From Niabella beijingensis (GTDB lineage Bacteria; Bacteroidota; Bacteroidia; Chitinophagales; Chitinophagaceae): a stretch of DNA of 64,000 nucleotides. The notes beneath the pieces are model-generated. The model was given only the letters and a program-made list of their open reading frames with translations, was not told the origin of the DNA and ran no database searches. Every line of letters begins with the position of its first letter. Within the stretch, counting starts at the first letter, position 1. Position numbers and translations under genes: made by a program. The stretch spans positions 930,001 through 994,000 of the forward strand of contig NZ_JAIQDI010000002.1 in the NCBI RefSeq assembly GCF_020034665.1. Reading direction: 5' to 3'. This document shows positions 1 through 9,699 of the stretch, one piece after another.

Positions 1-1
1 G

Positions 2-829
2 CTTATGCGGGGTAAACATGTAAGTAAAACCATAGAACAGGTGGTAGCCGAAGCAGAAGGGCTGGTGAAAAAAGGTGTGAAGGAGATCATGCTTATTGCA
101 CAGGAGCTTACCTATTACGGGCTGGACATCTATAAAAAGCGCACGTTGCCGGATCTGCTCAACCGGCTGGCGGATATCCCCGGACTGGAATGGATCCGGC
201 TGCACTATGCGTATCCCACCAAATTCCCGCTGGAGATCCTGGACGTAATGCGGCAGCGCGATAATATCTGTAATTACCTGGATATGCCGTTGCAACATGC
301 GGCTGACAATATGCTCCAGGCGATGAAGCGGCAGATCACCCGTACCGAAATGGAAGAGCTGGTAAGCGCGATCCGGGAAAAGGTTCCCGGTATTTGTTTG
401 CGTACCACACTGATCGCCGGTTTCCCGGGAGAAACACCGGATGATATAGAAGAACTGAAACAGTTCCTGGCGAAAGAGCGCTTCGATCGGGTGGGTATTT
501 TTACCTATTCTCATGAAGAAGATACTTCGGCGTTTAAACTGGCAGACACGATATCCCAGGAAGAAAAGGAGCGCCGGGCGCAGGAGGTTATGGAATTTCA
601 GCAGGAGATCTCCTATGAACTGAACCAGGAAAAGATTGGAAAAACCTTTAAGACCCTGATCGATAAAAAAGAGGCAGGGCGTTATATCGGCCGTACCGAA
701 TTTGACAGTGTTGAAGTGGACAATGAAGTGATCATTACCGGAACTGCTCCGTTGAAAATCGGAGAATTTTATAATGTGAAAATTGAAAAGGCATACGATT
801 ATGACCTGGAAGGCGTTGTGGTAAAATGA
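2..829 (+). CDS. rimO: Ribosomal protein S12 methylthiotransferase RimO, C-terminal part (5' end outside window)
   Basis: Radical SAM methylthiotransferase that adds a methylthio group to an aspartate of ribosomal protein S12. The window opens just after the radical-SAM cysteine motif: the first residues, LMRGKHVS, are what follows CxxxCxxC in RimO and MiaB. The rest of the SAM barrel is present (LHYAYP, MPLQHA, TTLIAGFPGET), followed by a C-terminal TRAM domain over roughly the last 70 residues. The RimO assignment over MiaB rests on the short TRAM region and on MRGKHVS. The true start lies upstream of the window, so the first ATG here is internal. A strong hairpin terminator follows the stop. 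Confidence 0.93.
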   Translation, partial: LMRGKHVSKTIEQVVAEAEGLVKKGVKEIMLIAQELTYYGLDIYKKRTLPDLLNRLADIPGLEWIRLHYAYPTKFPLEILDVMRQRDNICNYLDMPLQHAADNMLQAMKRQITRTEMEELVSAIREKVPGICLRTTLIAGFPGETPDDIEELKQFLAKERFDRVGIFTYSHEEDTSAFKLADTISQEEKERRAQEVMEFQQEISYELNQEKIGKTFKTLIDKKEAGRYIGRTEFDSVEVDNEVIITGTAPLKIGEFYNVKIEKAYDYDLEGVVVK

Positions 830-852
830 GAAATATAAAATAGTAAAGAAGC

Positions 853-880
853 AATGGAGGCATTTAGATGCCTCCATTTT
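853..880 (+). terminator. Intrinsic terminator of rimO
   Basis: A perfect 11-bp stem (853-863 with 868-878) with a 4-nt loop TTAG runs into a T-run, 24 bases after the rimO stop codon. Confidence 0.85.
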
Positions 881-1380
881 AATTGGTCTTCTTTCCTAAA
901 ATAAAGGCCCGGCATTTGCTGATCCATGATGGGTTACTGGGTTTATGGCTGCTGTTTTTCTCCGGAATATCCCGGTAAAGCACTGTGAAAATCCTGCCCA
1001 TCTGCGGGAGAAAATAATAATGACAGCCATCCTTTCTTTGTCTCCGGCAAATTTGCTTTTTCGATTAAGTATGGTTATTTTTAGATAATAAATTGCCGGT
1101 GAAAAAAATACGGTTGCAGGCAGTTTGCCAAATCGAAGATCAAGTGGGCATCTGGTTCTTTAAAGTGTTGTTCTGAAAAGCGTATAAGTTATTGCTCCCT
1201 GAGGGGTAATAAAAAAATGCAGCGGTGTAACGACGGTCTTCCCGGGAAAATTAATAATAAGGAAATATTACTGTTTTGAAGTTTTTGGATATTTGCGTTT
1301 CGTAAATGGATCCGGATAAACCGCAGTACCCGATACTTTAACAGGGGTCTAAACGTTATCATTCACTTTAAACCGAACTT
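881..1380. other. 500-base intergenic region with no recognised gene
   Basis: No open frame with family-like sequence, no tRNA-like fold and no recognised riboswitch core was seen. The stretch is AT-rich close to the downstream TonB receptor. A TATTTG string near 1291-1296 and a TTTTG near 1273 resemble parts of a Bacteroidota promoter but are spaced too closely to be convincing. It probably holds the receptor's promoter and 5' leader. Confidence 0.4.
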
Positions 1381-4101
1381 ATGATTCGATCAGCTATCAA
1401 AATCAGGCAATTCCTGCATTTTTTATTATTGGTAGTATGTGCTCACATTCACGTTGCCGGAGCTGCACAGAATAACAAAGAAATAAAAGGCCGGGTAATG
1501 GATGAAAACGGCAACCCGGTAGCCAATGCTACTGTTTTGGCAAAGAATAAAAGCACTTCCCAGACGGTTACCACACAAACCGATACCGCTGGTGTTTTTA
1601 CATACGACAACCTGGCCGTGGGGAATACATATTCATTTGTTGTTTCTCATGTGGGCTTTCAGACCCAGACAATTTCCAGGTATGACATCAATGCCGGCTC
1701 CAATGAGCCTTTGGTGATTCAATTACGATCAACCACGAATGATCTGAAGGAGGTGATCGTAACCGGACGTGCCGGTGCCCAGAACCGTACCAAACTGGAG
1801 ACGAGCTATTCTGTTACCTCCATAGGGTACAACGCGCTGAGCCTGCAGGCCCCTACAAGCGTCACCGAGGCGTTGAAATCAGTGCCGGGTTTTTGGGTGG
1901 AATCATCGGGTGGTGAGGGAAGTGGTAATGTACGTGCAAGAGGTGTTCCGGTAGATGGTTATGGATCCATACAATTGCTCGAAGACGGAGTACCTGTGCA
2001 ACACGATCCGTCCCTTGGTTATTTAAATGCCGACCAGGTCTTCCGGCTGGATGAGACCATTCAGTCTATCGAAGTCGTTCGGGGCGGACCTTCTTCTGTG
2101 TTCTATTCCAATGCACCGGCGGGTGCGGTCAACTATATTCCACGCGCCGTTGGCGATAAAACTGAGGGTAGTTTTAAACTGGCGCTGGGAAGCCAGAATT
2201 TTTACCGGGGTGATTTTTGGGTAGGAGCCCCCATTGGTGATGGGTGGAAGCTTTCAGCCGGTGGCTTTTACCGGGCGGGCGCGGGTGTGCGCGATCCGGG
2301 CTTCAGTGGCAACCATGGCGGACAATTCAGGGTTTCCATCGGTAAAAAATGGGAAAAATCATCTTTCGATGTTGATTTTAAACGGCTGGATGATAATGTG
2401 ATTTTTTATCTCGGAATTCCGATGACGCGTCAGAACGGCAAAATAGTGGCCGTTCCGGGAATTAACGGCAACTATGGTACCATTGCCGGCCCGGAAACAC
2501 AACGGGTCAATATGATCCAGGGCGACGGGAGCCTGTACCGCTTTGATAATACCGTGGGAACTTCCGTGCAAAGAAGCCAGGTTACGGCGAAGTTTAAAAC
2601 CGAAATTTTTGACAAGTGGATCTTAAAAAATACCCTTCGCTACGACAATACACATACCCAGCGCAACGGGGTGTACCCAAATACATTACTCACGGCGGAT
2701 TCGATGCTGTCGGGCCAGTCGGCACTGCTCGCTACTGTTCCGGGTGCGCAGCGCCTGGGACTACAGTACGTAAGTACCGGTGCATCCTTTAATAATGCAA
2801 ATGAGAACGGCAATGGCCTCGTAATTCTTGGCGGCATCCGGGGGCTTACGCTGCCGCTGACCGAAGTCGCAAACGATCTGCATCTTTCGCGCGTATTTAT
2901 TACAGGATCGTCAAAACACGATTTCAATTTTGGGTACTACTATTCTCACTTCGACGAAGATTTTACCCGGTATTCTTCCGTGGCATTGCTGGATGTTCAG
3001 AATAACGCAAGGCTGCTGAACCTGGTAGCCATGGACGCCAATGGAAAAGTGCTGCGGACATTTACAGATAATGGCATTTACCGGTATGGGTATGAATGGG
3101 CCGACGCACACGGAGAGCAGACCACCAATGCCGTTTATGTCAGTGATGAATGGCAGATCACTCCCGCTTTTCGTATTGATGCCGGATTGCGCTGGGAAAA
3201 CGCACAAACCAAAGGAGTAGTGGAGCAAAGCAAGAGCGTCAATCTGGGAACCTTCGCAACGTCGAATGTGTTAACCGGCAACGGGATCTTCCAAAGTTAT
3301 GATCATGGCTTTAATTTTACTACCTGGACTGCAGGGGCCAATTATCAGTTTTCAAATAATATGGGCGCCTTTGCCCGGTACACCTCAGCAGCGCGCATCC
3401 CCGGCCTGGGCGCTTATGTAACCAATGCCACTGCAAAGCCCGTTACCCAAACCATGCAGCTGGGAGAAGTGGGGTATAAGTACAGCAGCCCGGTGCTTTC
3501 GTTGTATGCTACGGGATTTTGGACCAAGTACAATAATGTGGGTTTTACCAATTATGTGTTTAATCCGGATGGAAACCAGACCCAGGAAAACCTGTATGCG
3601 AATACCCAGACCTTTGGCCTGGAGCTGGAAGGCGGCTATTTTCCGGTAAAGTGGTTCGATATTTCTGCAACGGCCACTTTACAGCGCGGCCGGTACAAGG
3701 GATATGTGTACACGGATAATTCCGGAAAGCTGATCAATTATAATGACAATCAGCTTATCCGGGTACCTGCAGCAGCACTGCGGGTCATCCCCGGGTTTAA
3801 TTTTTTTGGAGACAAAGTGCGTTTGCAAACCGTTATCGAATATGTAGGACAACGCTATGTGGATGTAGCCAATTCGGTATCCCTGCCAAGCTATACAAAG
3901 ATCGATATCAATGCTGAGGTGAAACTGAACAACAGGATCTCGCTTTTCGGACTTATCGATAACCTGGGCAATTCCCTGGGACTTACGGAGGGAAATCCCC
4001 GCCAGGGAGAGTTTCAAAGCAATGATGCCGGTGCTACTTCCTTTATCGCACGCCCTTTGGTAGGGCGGAGTTTCAGAGCATCGCTGCGGTATAAGTTTTA
4101 G
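1381..4101 (+). CDS. TonB-dependent outer-membrane receptor with carboxypeptidase-like N-terminal domain
   Basis: Outer-membrane active transporter of 906 residues. It has a signal peptide (about 1-29, ending near AGAAQ), then a CarboxypepD_reg-like domain (about 33-115, KGRVMDENGNPV), then a TonB plug (about 130-260, with LLEDGVPV, IEVVRGGPSSVFY and GAVNYI), then a 22-strand-type barrel ending in the aromatic tail LRYKF. There is no SusD partner, no FecR and no ECF sigma factor beside it, so the substrate cannot be inferred. The plug layout resembles stand-alone siderophore or oligosaccharide receptors rather than SusC. The gene stands alone between a 550-base gap and a terminator. Confidence 0.9.
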   Translation: MIRSAIKIRQFLHFLLLVVCAHIHVAGAAQNNKEIKGRVMDENGNPVANATVLAKNKSTSQTVTTQTDTAGVFTYDNLAVGNTYSFVVSHVGFQTQTISRYDINAGSNEPLVIQLRSTTNDLKEVIVTGRAGAQNRTKLETSYSVTSIGYNALSLQAPTSVTEALKSVPGFWVESSGGEGSGNVRARGVPVDGYGSIQLLEDGVPVQHDPSLGYLNADQVFRLDETIQSIEVVRGGPSSVFYSNAPAGAVNYIPRAVGDKTEGSFKLALGSQNFYRGDFWVGAPIGDGWKLSAGGFYRAGAGVRDPGFSGNHGGQFRVSIGKKWEKSSFDVDFKRLDDNVIFYLGIPMTRQNGKIVAVPGINGNYGTIAGPETQRVNMIQGDGSLYRFDNTVGTSVQRSQVTAKFKTEIFDKWILKNTLRYDNTHTQRNGVYPNTLLTADSMLSGQSALLATVPGAQRLGLQYVSTGASFNNANENGNGLVILGGIRGLTLPLTEVANDLHLSRVFITGSSKHDFNFGYYYSHFDEDFTRYSSVALLDVQNNARLLNLVAMDANGKVLRTFTDNGIYRYGYEWADAHGEQTTNAVYVSDEWQITPAFRIDAGLRWENAQTKGVVEQSKSVNLGTFATSNVLTGNGIFQSYDHGFNFTTWTAGANYQFSNNMGAFARYTSAARIPGLGAYVTNATAKPVTQTMQLGEVGYKYSSPVLSLYATGFWTKYNNVGFTNYVFNPDGNQTQENLYANTQTFGLELEGGYFPVKWFDISATATLQRGRYKGYVYTDNSGKLINYNDNQLIRVPAAALRVIPGFNFFGDKVRLQTVIEYVGQRYVDVANSVSLPSYTKIDINAEVKLNNRISLFGLIDNLGNSLGLTEGNPRQGEFQSNDAGATSFIARPLVGRSFRASLRYKF

Positions 4102-4126
4102 CGGTGAAGGCGGAAAGAAGGAATGT

Positions 4127-4170
4127 AACCTGTAGCATTGAAAATTTCATCTGCTACAGGTTGCATTTTT
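4127..4170 (+). terminator. Terminator after the TonB receptor
   Basis: An 11-bp inverted repeat (4127-4137 with 4152-4162) with a 14-nt loop is followed by GCATTTTT. It sits between convergent genes; the T-run favours termination of the plus-strand receptor. Confidence 0.7.
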
Positions 4171-4984
4171 AATACTGCTCCTGCTCGTTCGGAAAATTAC
4201 CCGACTGTACATCAGAAATATAATGCTGAACGGCAGTTGTAGCCTGTTCAAAAACATTCAGGTATTGCCGCAGGAATTTTGGCTTGAATTCGGTGTTGAT
4301 GCCCAGCATATCGTGCATTACCAATACCTGGCCATCGCAGTATTTTCCGGCTCCAATGCCTATGGTAGGGATATAAAGACTTTCTGTGACCTCTTTTGCC
4401 AGCAGCGCCGGGATCTTTTCCAGCACAATTGAGAAGCAGCCTGCTTCCTGCAACAGCTGTACATCCTCCCTTAATTTATTGGCTTCTTCATCTTCCTTGG
4501 CCCGCACGGCATAGGTGCCGAATTTATAAATGGACTGGGGGGTAAGACCCAGGTGCCCCATCACAGGAATGCCGGCCGAAACGATTTTCTTAACCGAATC
4601 GACTACTTCCGCTCCGCCTTCCAGCTTTACTGCATGGGCACCTGTTTCCTTCATGATCCGAATGGCTGAAGCCAGGGCTATTTCAGAATTGGATTGATAA
4701 GCACCAAAGGGAAGGTCTACCACTACCAGGCAGCGCTTTGCTCCTCTGATAACGGATTGTGCATGATAGACCATCTGGTCCAGTGTGATGGGCAAGGTTG
4801 TTTCGTGACCGGCCATGACGTTCGATGCGGAATCTCCAACCAGGATCACATCAATGCCGGCACCGTCGATGATACGGGCAAACGAAAAATCATAGGCAGT
4901 GAGCATACTGATTTTTTCTCCCGCTGCCTTCATTTTTGCAAGGGTATTGGTAGTAACTCTTTTTACTTCTTTATTGATGGACAT
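4169..4984 (-). CDS. panB: 3-methyl-2-oxobutanoate hydroxymethyltransferase
   Basis: First committed enzyme of pantothenate and CoA synthesis. It transfers a hydroxymethyl group from methylene-THF to 2-oxoisovalerate, giving ketopantoate. At 271 residues it has normal family length. The metal-binding aspartates are seen in LVGDSASNV and [10 protein letters not shown], the catalytic glutamate in LEKIP, and the family signature in [15 protein letters not shown]. It lies 76 bases after ppx on the same strand and may be transcribed with ppk1-ppx, although the functions are unrelated. Confidence 0.95.
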   Translation of the reverse strand: MSINKEVKRVTTNTLAKMKAAGEKISMLTAYDFSFARIIDGAGIDVILVGDSASNVMAGHETTLPITLDQMVYHAQSVIRGAKRCLVVVDLPFGAYQSNSEIALASAIRIMKETGAHAVKLEGGAEVVDSVKKIVSAGIPVMGHLGLTPQSIYKFGTYAVRAKEDEEANKLREDVQLLQEAGCFSIVLEKIPALLAKEVTESLYIPTIGIGAGKYCDGQVLVMHDMLGINTEFKPKFLRQYLNVFEQATTAVQHYISDVQSGNFPNEQEQY

Positions 4985-5060
4985 AACTTATTGGTTGATG
5001 GTGATGAACCTTGTAGTAAAGATAAAACTTTTATTGTGCTGACCGCTGCCGGCTGACGGC

Positions 5061-5948
5061 TTATAGTTCCTGACTGATGTCCGCATATAAACTCTGGATC
5101 AGCCCGTCGGCCAGTCCTATTTTTGGCACGAGGATCTCTTCTGCGCCCGCCCATTTCAGCACATTGATATAGATCAGTAAGGCCGGTACAATTACATCCG
5201 CCCGGTCTTCCCGTAGTTTGTAATAACTCATCCGTTCGCTGAGTGTCATGCTGTTGAACTCCTTATAATAATCGCGGAGCAGGTCAAGTGAAAGCGGACG
5301 TCCCTCTTTGCGTTTTGAAAGGGAAAAGACCTTGTTGATATTGCCCCCCGAGCCGATACCGGAAATGTTTTTTATGTTCTTGGTATTGCTCCGGATATAG
5401 GTCTTCATTTCTTCCCATTGGGGCTCGTCCACCTGTTGCTTGAGCAGCCGTATGGTGCCGATGTTAAACGAACGCTTAAAGGTCATTGCGCCATCTATAA
5501 AACAGGTCAGTTCCGTGCTGCCGCCACCTACATCAATGTACAGGTAAGCGCCTCCGGCCGTAAGGTTTTCCGCGACATGACTTTCATAGATCAGGGCCGC
5601 TTCGCGGTCGCCCGAAATGATCTCTATTTCCAGTCCTGTTTCTGCCTTTATCTGTTGTATGATCTGCTGTCCGTTCCGGGCGTCCCGCATAGCGGAAGTG
5701 GCACAGGCTTTCACATGCGCTACCTCATAAACGTCGAGCAGGTACCGGTAAGCTTTCATCGTGCTGATGACGTGTATTTCTTTTTGAGGGGAGATCGCGC
5801 CGCTTTCAAAAACATCAAATCCCAGTCGCAGCGGTACACGGATGAGGTTGGACTTTATGAACTCAGGCCTGTTCTTTTTTATCACCCGGACATCCGTAAT
5901 CAGTAAGCGGGCCGCGTTACTGCCTATATCTATAGCCGCTAATTTCAA
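5061..5948 (-). CDS. ppx: Ppx/GppA family exopolyphosphatase
   Basis: Sugar-kinase/actin-fold phosphatase of 295 residues, the short form of the Ppx/GppA family, expected to hydrolyse polyphosphate or (p)ppGpp. It has the phosphate-1 motif DIGSNAAR directly at the N-terminus, the phosphate-2 motif DVGGGSTEL and the adenosine-type motif GIGSGGN. The start is TTG at 5946-5948. The next in-frame ATG is about 60 residues in, beyond the essential DIGSN motif, so TTG is forced. The codon immediately before it, in the same frame, is the TAG stop of ppk1. Translation is probably coupled to ppk1. Confidence 0.9.
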   Translation of the reverse strand: MKLAAIDIGSNAARLLITDVRVIKKNRPEFIKSNLIRVPLRLGFDVFESGAISPQKEIHVISTMKAYRYLLDVYEVAHVKACATSAMRDARNGQQIIQQIKAETGLEIEIISGDREAALIYESHVAENLTAGGAYLYIDVGGGSTELTCFIDGAMTFKRSFNIGTIRLLKQQVDEPQWEEMKTYIRSNTKNIKNISGIGSGGNINKVFSLSKRKEGRPLSLDLLRDYYKEFNSMTLSERMSYYKLREDRADVIVPALLIYINVLKWAGAEEILVPKIGLADGLIQSLYADISQEL

Positions 5949-8003
5949 CTATGAATATTTTTTATTGATCAGGTAATGATAGATCTCTTCCTGGGATCGT
6001 ATCTTTTTAGACGCCGAATGTACATATTTATTTTTAAGTTCATTGTCGAGTACCCGCGCTTTTACATTATCACTGAGCTGGATGTTTAAGATATCGATGA
6101 GTTCATTTTTCAGCTGGGGATCAGTAACAGGGCAGGTGGCTTCGATCCGGTGCTCGATGTTCCGCAGCATCCAGTCGGCGGAAGACAGGAATACGCGGGG
6201 CTTGCCGCCGTTGTGGAAAACAAAGACGCGCGCATGCTCCAGGTATTCGTCCACAATACTGATGGCTGTTACCTTATGTTTGAATTTCTTATTTTGTGAG
6301 AGCATGCAGAAGATACCCCGTACGATCAGCTTTACCACCACGCCTGCCCGTGCGGCTTCATAGAGCTTCTGGATCATATCGATATCTGAAAGCGAATTCA
6401 TTTTGATGATGATCTCCGCTTTTTTGCCTTTGCGGGCCATCAGGATCTCATGGCCGATCAGCTTTACGAGGAAGCTGCGGATAAGGTGCGGGCTGGGAAT
6501 AATGGTAGTGCATTGCTGTAATGAAAGCTCATTGGTCTTTGGCTTTTCCAGGTATGCAAAGATCCGGTTCACATCGGCCATTATTTTTTTATTGGAGGTC
6601 AGCAGGCAATGATCGGCATAGATGCGGGCTGTTTTTTCATTCAGGTTGCCGGTACTTACAAATCCGTAATATTCCGTTCTGGGGCCCTTCTTTTTTTTGA
6701 TGATGCACAATTTTGCATGCACCTTCATATTCTGAAATCCTGTGAGCACAGTAGCACCTACATCTTCCAGGCGCTGCTTCCATTCAAGGTTTGCTTCTTC
6801 ATCAAACCGGGCCTTCAGCTCCAGCATGACGGTTACTTCCTTGCCGTTGCGTACGGCGTTGATCAGCGCATTGATGATCTTTGACTGGGCGGCCAGACGG
6901 TAACAGGTGATCTTTATGGAAACCACATCCGGATCGAAAGCCGCTTCCCGGATGAGGTCGATGATGGGCGTAAAATTATGATAGGGATAACTCAGCAATA
7001 CATCCCGGTGCATGATCACGTCCGAAATGCGCTGGTCCAGCAGCAGCGGATGGTCGAATGGTTCTTTCCGCCGGCTTACATGTTTGAATACTTTTGACGG
7101 GAAATCGATAAAATGCCGGAAGTTATGAATGGCGCCCGCAGGACTGATGGCATCCAGCTTTCCAAAACCCATACGCGTAATAAGATACTGCAGCAGATCG
7201 GCATCCATGCGCTCATCGTAGGTAAAGCGGACCGGAATGCCTTTCTTCCGGTTCTTAAGTCCGGTTTCCAGTTTCTGGATGATGGATGTATTGTCTGCGG
7301 TATCAATATCCAGCTCCGCATCCCTAGTGAATTTAAAAATATGAGCACTGAACTCATCATACCCGAGAAACCGGAAAATATGCGGGAGGTTAAAAATAAT
7401 GGCATCCTCCAGCAGCATGATATCGTGCTGACTGGCGCGGGAGGGAAGCTCAATAAAACGGCCCACCGCAGTAACCGGAACTTCAATGATGGCATATTTG
7501 CGGTCCTGCCGGTTAAAACTCTTGCGCATCACCACACCCAGGAAAATGGATTTATCCCGCAGCGCCGGAAATTTTTTGATATTCTCGATCATCAGGGGAA
7601 TGATATTCGGACTGATCTCCGTTTCATAAAAATCCCGGATGAATTTTTTCTGGGTAACAGTAAGCTGGGTCTCCGTCCTCAGGTAGATCTTATTCCGGTT
7701 AAGACTGCGCTGAACGTTTTTCCATACCCTTTCAAATTCTTCCTGCTGGTCGGTCATCAGGCGGTGGATCTGGTCGAGGATCTTTTGAGGGTTCTTTTCC
7801 GGGTGCATGTTCAGCTTTGATTCAATCCGCAGCATGCGTTTCAGCGAAGCGATCCGGACACGGAAGAACTCATCACGGTTATTGGAAAAGATCCCCAGAA
7901 ACTTAATGCGTTCATTCAGCGGTACGGTGGGATCCGCAGCTTCCTGGAGCACACGGCCGTTAAACGCCAGCCAGCTGATGTCTCTGGGTATAACCTTCTG
8001 CAT
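5949..8003 (-). CDS. ppk1: Polyphosphate kinase 1
   Basis: Membrane-associated kinase that reversibly polymerises the ATP gamma-phosphate into polyphosphate. The phosphorylated catalytic histidine is in KVHAKL and the second conserved histidine in LEHARVFVF; SSADWM and NRDEFFRVR are further signatures. I place the start at ATG 8003 (684 residues, MQKVIPRDISWL), which matches where the family begins. A GTG at 8024 would add seven residues but overlaps a TATTATTG promoter-like box. The gene ends with TAG and ppx follows without any gap, so synthesis and breakdown of polyphosphate are encoded together. Confidence 0.95.
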   Translation of the reverse strand: MQKVIPRDISWLAFNGRVLQEAADPTVPLNERIKFLGIFSNNRDEFFRVRIASLKRMLRIESKLNMHPEKNPQKILDQIHRLMTDQQEEFERVWKNVQRSLNRNKIYLRTETQLTVTQKKFIRDFYETEISPNIIPLMIENIKKFPALRDKSIFLGVVMRKSFNRQDRKYAIIEVPVTAVGRFIELPSRASQHDIMLLEDAIIFNLPHIFRFLGYDEFSAHIFKFTRDAELDIDTADNTSIIQKLETGLKNRKKGIPVRFTYDERMDADLLQYLITRMGFGKLDAISPAGAIHNFRHFIDFPSKVFKHVSRRKEPFDHPLLLDQRISDVIMHRDVLLSYPYHNFTPIIDLIREAAFDPDVVSIKITCYRLAAQSKIINALINAVRNGKEVTVMLELKARFDEEANLEWKQRLEDVGATVLTGFQNMKVHAKLCIIKKKKGPRTEYYGFVSTGNLNEKTARIYADHCLLTSNKKIMADVNRIFAYLEKPKTNELSLQQCTTIIPSPHLIRSFLVKLIGHEILMARKGKKAEIIIKMNSLSDIDMIQKLYEAARAGVVVKLIVRGIFCMLSQNKKFKHKVTAISIVDEYLEHARVFVFHNGGKPRVFLSSADWMLRNIEHRIEATCPVTDPQLKNELIDILNIQLSDNVKARVLDNELKNKYVHSASKKIRSQEEIYHYLINKKYS

Positions 8004-8153
8004 AACTTTTGAGTGAATATCCACAATAATAATACTTTATCGGCAGAATTACGGGGAATAATCGGAGTTTCAATAACCGCCGGCTTTAAATTATTATTAA
8101 GAAATTCGATGTTTTGTTTTGTTGCGGGACCCGGTTTATAACAGAATGTCACC

Positions 8154-8182
8154 ATTGTGTCCGCAATTTGTGGTTACATTTG
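8154..8182 (+). promoter_or_regulatory. Probable Bacteroidota promoter of trmH
   Basis: ATTG at 8154-8157 and TACATTTG at 8175-8182, 17 bases apart, match the -33 TTTG / -7 TAnnTTTG pattern. The trmH ATG lies about 20 bases further on. Confidence 0.55.
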
Positions 8183-8203
8183 CCGTTCACAAAAGCTGTT
8201 CAA

Positions 8204-8788
8204 ATGACCAACGAGCGAAAGGAAAAACTGGAACAGGTGATCCGTAAACGCCAGGAAGGACTGGCCGTTGTGCTGGAAAATGTTTTTGACCCGCACAATA
8301 TATCGGCTGTAATGCGCAGTTGCGATGCGGTGGGTATACAGGATGTGTATATTTTGAATACAAAGATCCCGCGGCACAAAAAATGGGGTGCAAAAAGCAG
8401 CTCCAGTGCTGCCAAATGGCTGTCGATCCATCAGTATGATAATGCCGTAGCCTGTTTTTCGGATTTGAAAAGCAGGTACGATTGCGTATTTACCACACAC
8501 CTCAGCTCTGATGCGGCAAATCTGTATCAGCTGGATCTTACCCGGCGGGTAGCATTGGTTTTTGGGAATGAGCGCGAGGGTGTAAGCGATGAGATCCGCG
8601 CGCTTGCAGACGGAAATTTTGTAATTCCCCAGGTGGGAATCATTCAGTCGCTAAACATCAGCGTGGCCTGCGCGGTCAGTATTTATGAAGCTTTCCGGCA
8701 ACGGGCGGATGCAGGTTTGTACAATGGCCCGGCGGATACCGACTATCACAGACAGCTCCGCACGGATTGGGAACTGCCGCAGGGATAA
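8204..8788 (+). CDS. trmH: tRNA (guanosine-2'-O)-methyltransferase, SpoU/TrmH family
   Basis: SPOUT methyltransferase expected to methylate the ribose of G18 in tRNA. It is 194 residues from ATG 8204. The frame stays open upstream to 8114, but those codons overlap the promoter box and show no family sequence. Motif 1 is LENVFDPHNISAVMRSCDAVG, motif 2 is VFGNEREGVS and motif 3 is IPQVGIIQSLNISVACAV, the SAM-binding trefoil knot. TrmH is the best fit because of LENVFDPHN and the compact size. It could also act on rRNA. Confidence 0.88.
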   Translation: MTNERKEKLEQVIRKRQEGLAVVLENVFDPHNISAVMRSCDAVGIQDVYILNTKIPRHKKWGAKSSSSAAKWLSIHQYDNAVACFSDLKSRYDCVFTTHLSSDAANLYQLDLTRRVALVFGNEREGVSDEIRALADGNFVIPQVGIIQSLNISVACAVSIYEAFRQRADAGLYNGPADTDYHRQLRTDWELPQG

Positions 8789-8819
8789 TGTAAAAAGAAC
8801 CGGATCATTATTTTCTTAG

Positions 8820-8827
8820 TAACTTTA
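8820..8827 (+). promoter_or_regulatory. Promoter -7 box upstream of yajQ
   Basis: TAACTTTA matches seven of the eight TAnnTTTG positions and lies 45 bases before the ATG. No clear -33 TTTG is present at the usual distance. Confidence 0.4.
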
Positions 8828-8872
8828 GAGGGATCATTTATTTAATCATCAGAATCTATAACAGAATTTAAT

Positions 8873-9364
8873 ATGCCTTCATTTGATTTTGCCAGTAAAG
8901 TAGATGCGCAGGCACTGGATAATGCAGTGAATGTGGTTAAAAAAGAAATCACCAACCGTTTTGACTTTAAAGGGTCACACGTTGTAATCGAACTCGATAA
9001 GAAGAACTTCAAAATCCAGGTGGAAACCGATGATGATATGAAGATGAAACAATTGCTGGATGTGCTGGTGAGCCGGGCACACAAGCAGGGGATCGCGCCG
9101 GAAGCGTTCGACCTGGGCAAGGAGGGTAGCCAGGTAGGAAAGGCCTGGAAAAAAGACATCGAAGTACGTAACGGGATCCGCCAGGAAGATGCCAAAAAAA
9201 TAGTAAAACTGATCAAGGATGCGGGGTTAAAGGTACAGGTGTCGATCCATGAGGATGTGGTGCGGGTTACGGGCAAAAAGATCGACGACCTGCAGGCCGT
9301 TATCCAGGCCTCAAAAGGCTGGGAGCTGGGTGTGCCCCTGCAGGTGGAAAATATGCGGAACTAA
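8873..9364 (+). CDS. yajQ: YajQ family nucleotide-binding protein
   Basis: Small cytosolic protein (163 residues) with two ferredoxin-like domains; family members bind cyclic di-GMP or other nucleotides and act in regulation. The start MPSFDFASKVD, the segment ITNRFDFKGS and the C-terminal KSKGWEL-like end (here QASKGWELGVPLQ) are characteristic. It is monocistronic, with its own promoter-like box upstream. Whether this copy binds c-di-GMP cannot be told from sequence. Confidence 0.9.
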   Translation: MPSFDFASKVDAQALDNAVNVVKKEITNRFDFKGSHVVIELDKKNFKIQVETDDDMKMKQLLDVLVSRAHKQGIAPEAFDLGKEGSQVGKAWKKDIEVRNGIRQEDAKKIVKLIKDAGLKVQVSIHEDVVRVTGKKIDDLQAVIQASKGWELGVPLQVENMRN

Positions 9365-9645
9365 ACCTGCCGGCAGATCTTCCGGGCAGCCGCACCTGGA
9401 TTGCAGTAAGCGGTATCGCCTCGATTTTGTTGTATAAATTGAGCAGCGCGTGTCATCAGCAGGGCCCATTATGTGCTGAGCCAACGGTGCTGTGCATCCA
9501 CTCTGGCTTTTTTATACCGGATAAAACCCTGAGAATGATCGAGGCGCTGTTTTTAATGATCTTAATGGGTCAGGAATACCTGGTTATGCATAATTGTTAT
9601 TTTTTGGCCCCTGATTCGCATCAATCAGATGTCTTTATCCTGGTT

Positions 9646-9678
9646 TTTGCCGTTGATTGATTATTTTTTGTACCTTCG
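9646..9678 (+). promoter_or_regulatory. Promoter of rpmE2
   Basis: TTTG at 9646-9649, a 21-base spacer, then TACCTTCG at 9671-9678: a near-consensus Bacteroidota sigma-ABfr promoter. Predicted transcription start is about 9681-9685, giving a leader of nearly 60 bases. Confidence 0.7.
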
Positions 9679-9699
9679 CACCTCAAAATTATTAATAAC

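Noticed and set aside
900..1380. Possible cobalamin or other riboswitch before the TonB receptor
   Set aside because: No conserved core (such as the B12-box) could be found by eye.
7113..7820. 235-codon plus-strand frame opposite ppk1
   Set aside because: Lies wholly inside ppk1 on the other strand; ppk1 has all family motifs across this region.
9427..9660. 77-codon plus-strand open frame before L31
   Set aside because: No family-like sequence, odd composition, and its end runs into the L31 promoter.
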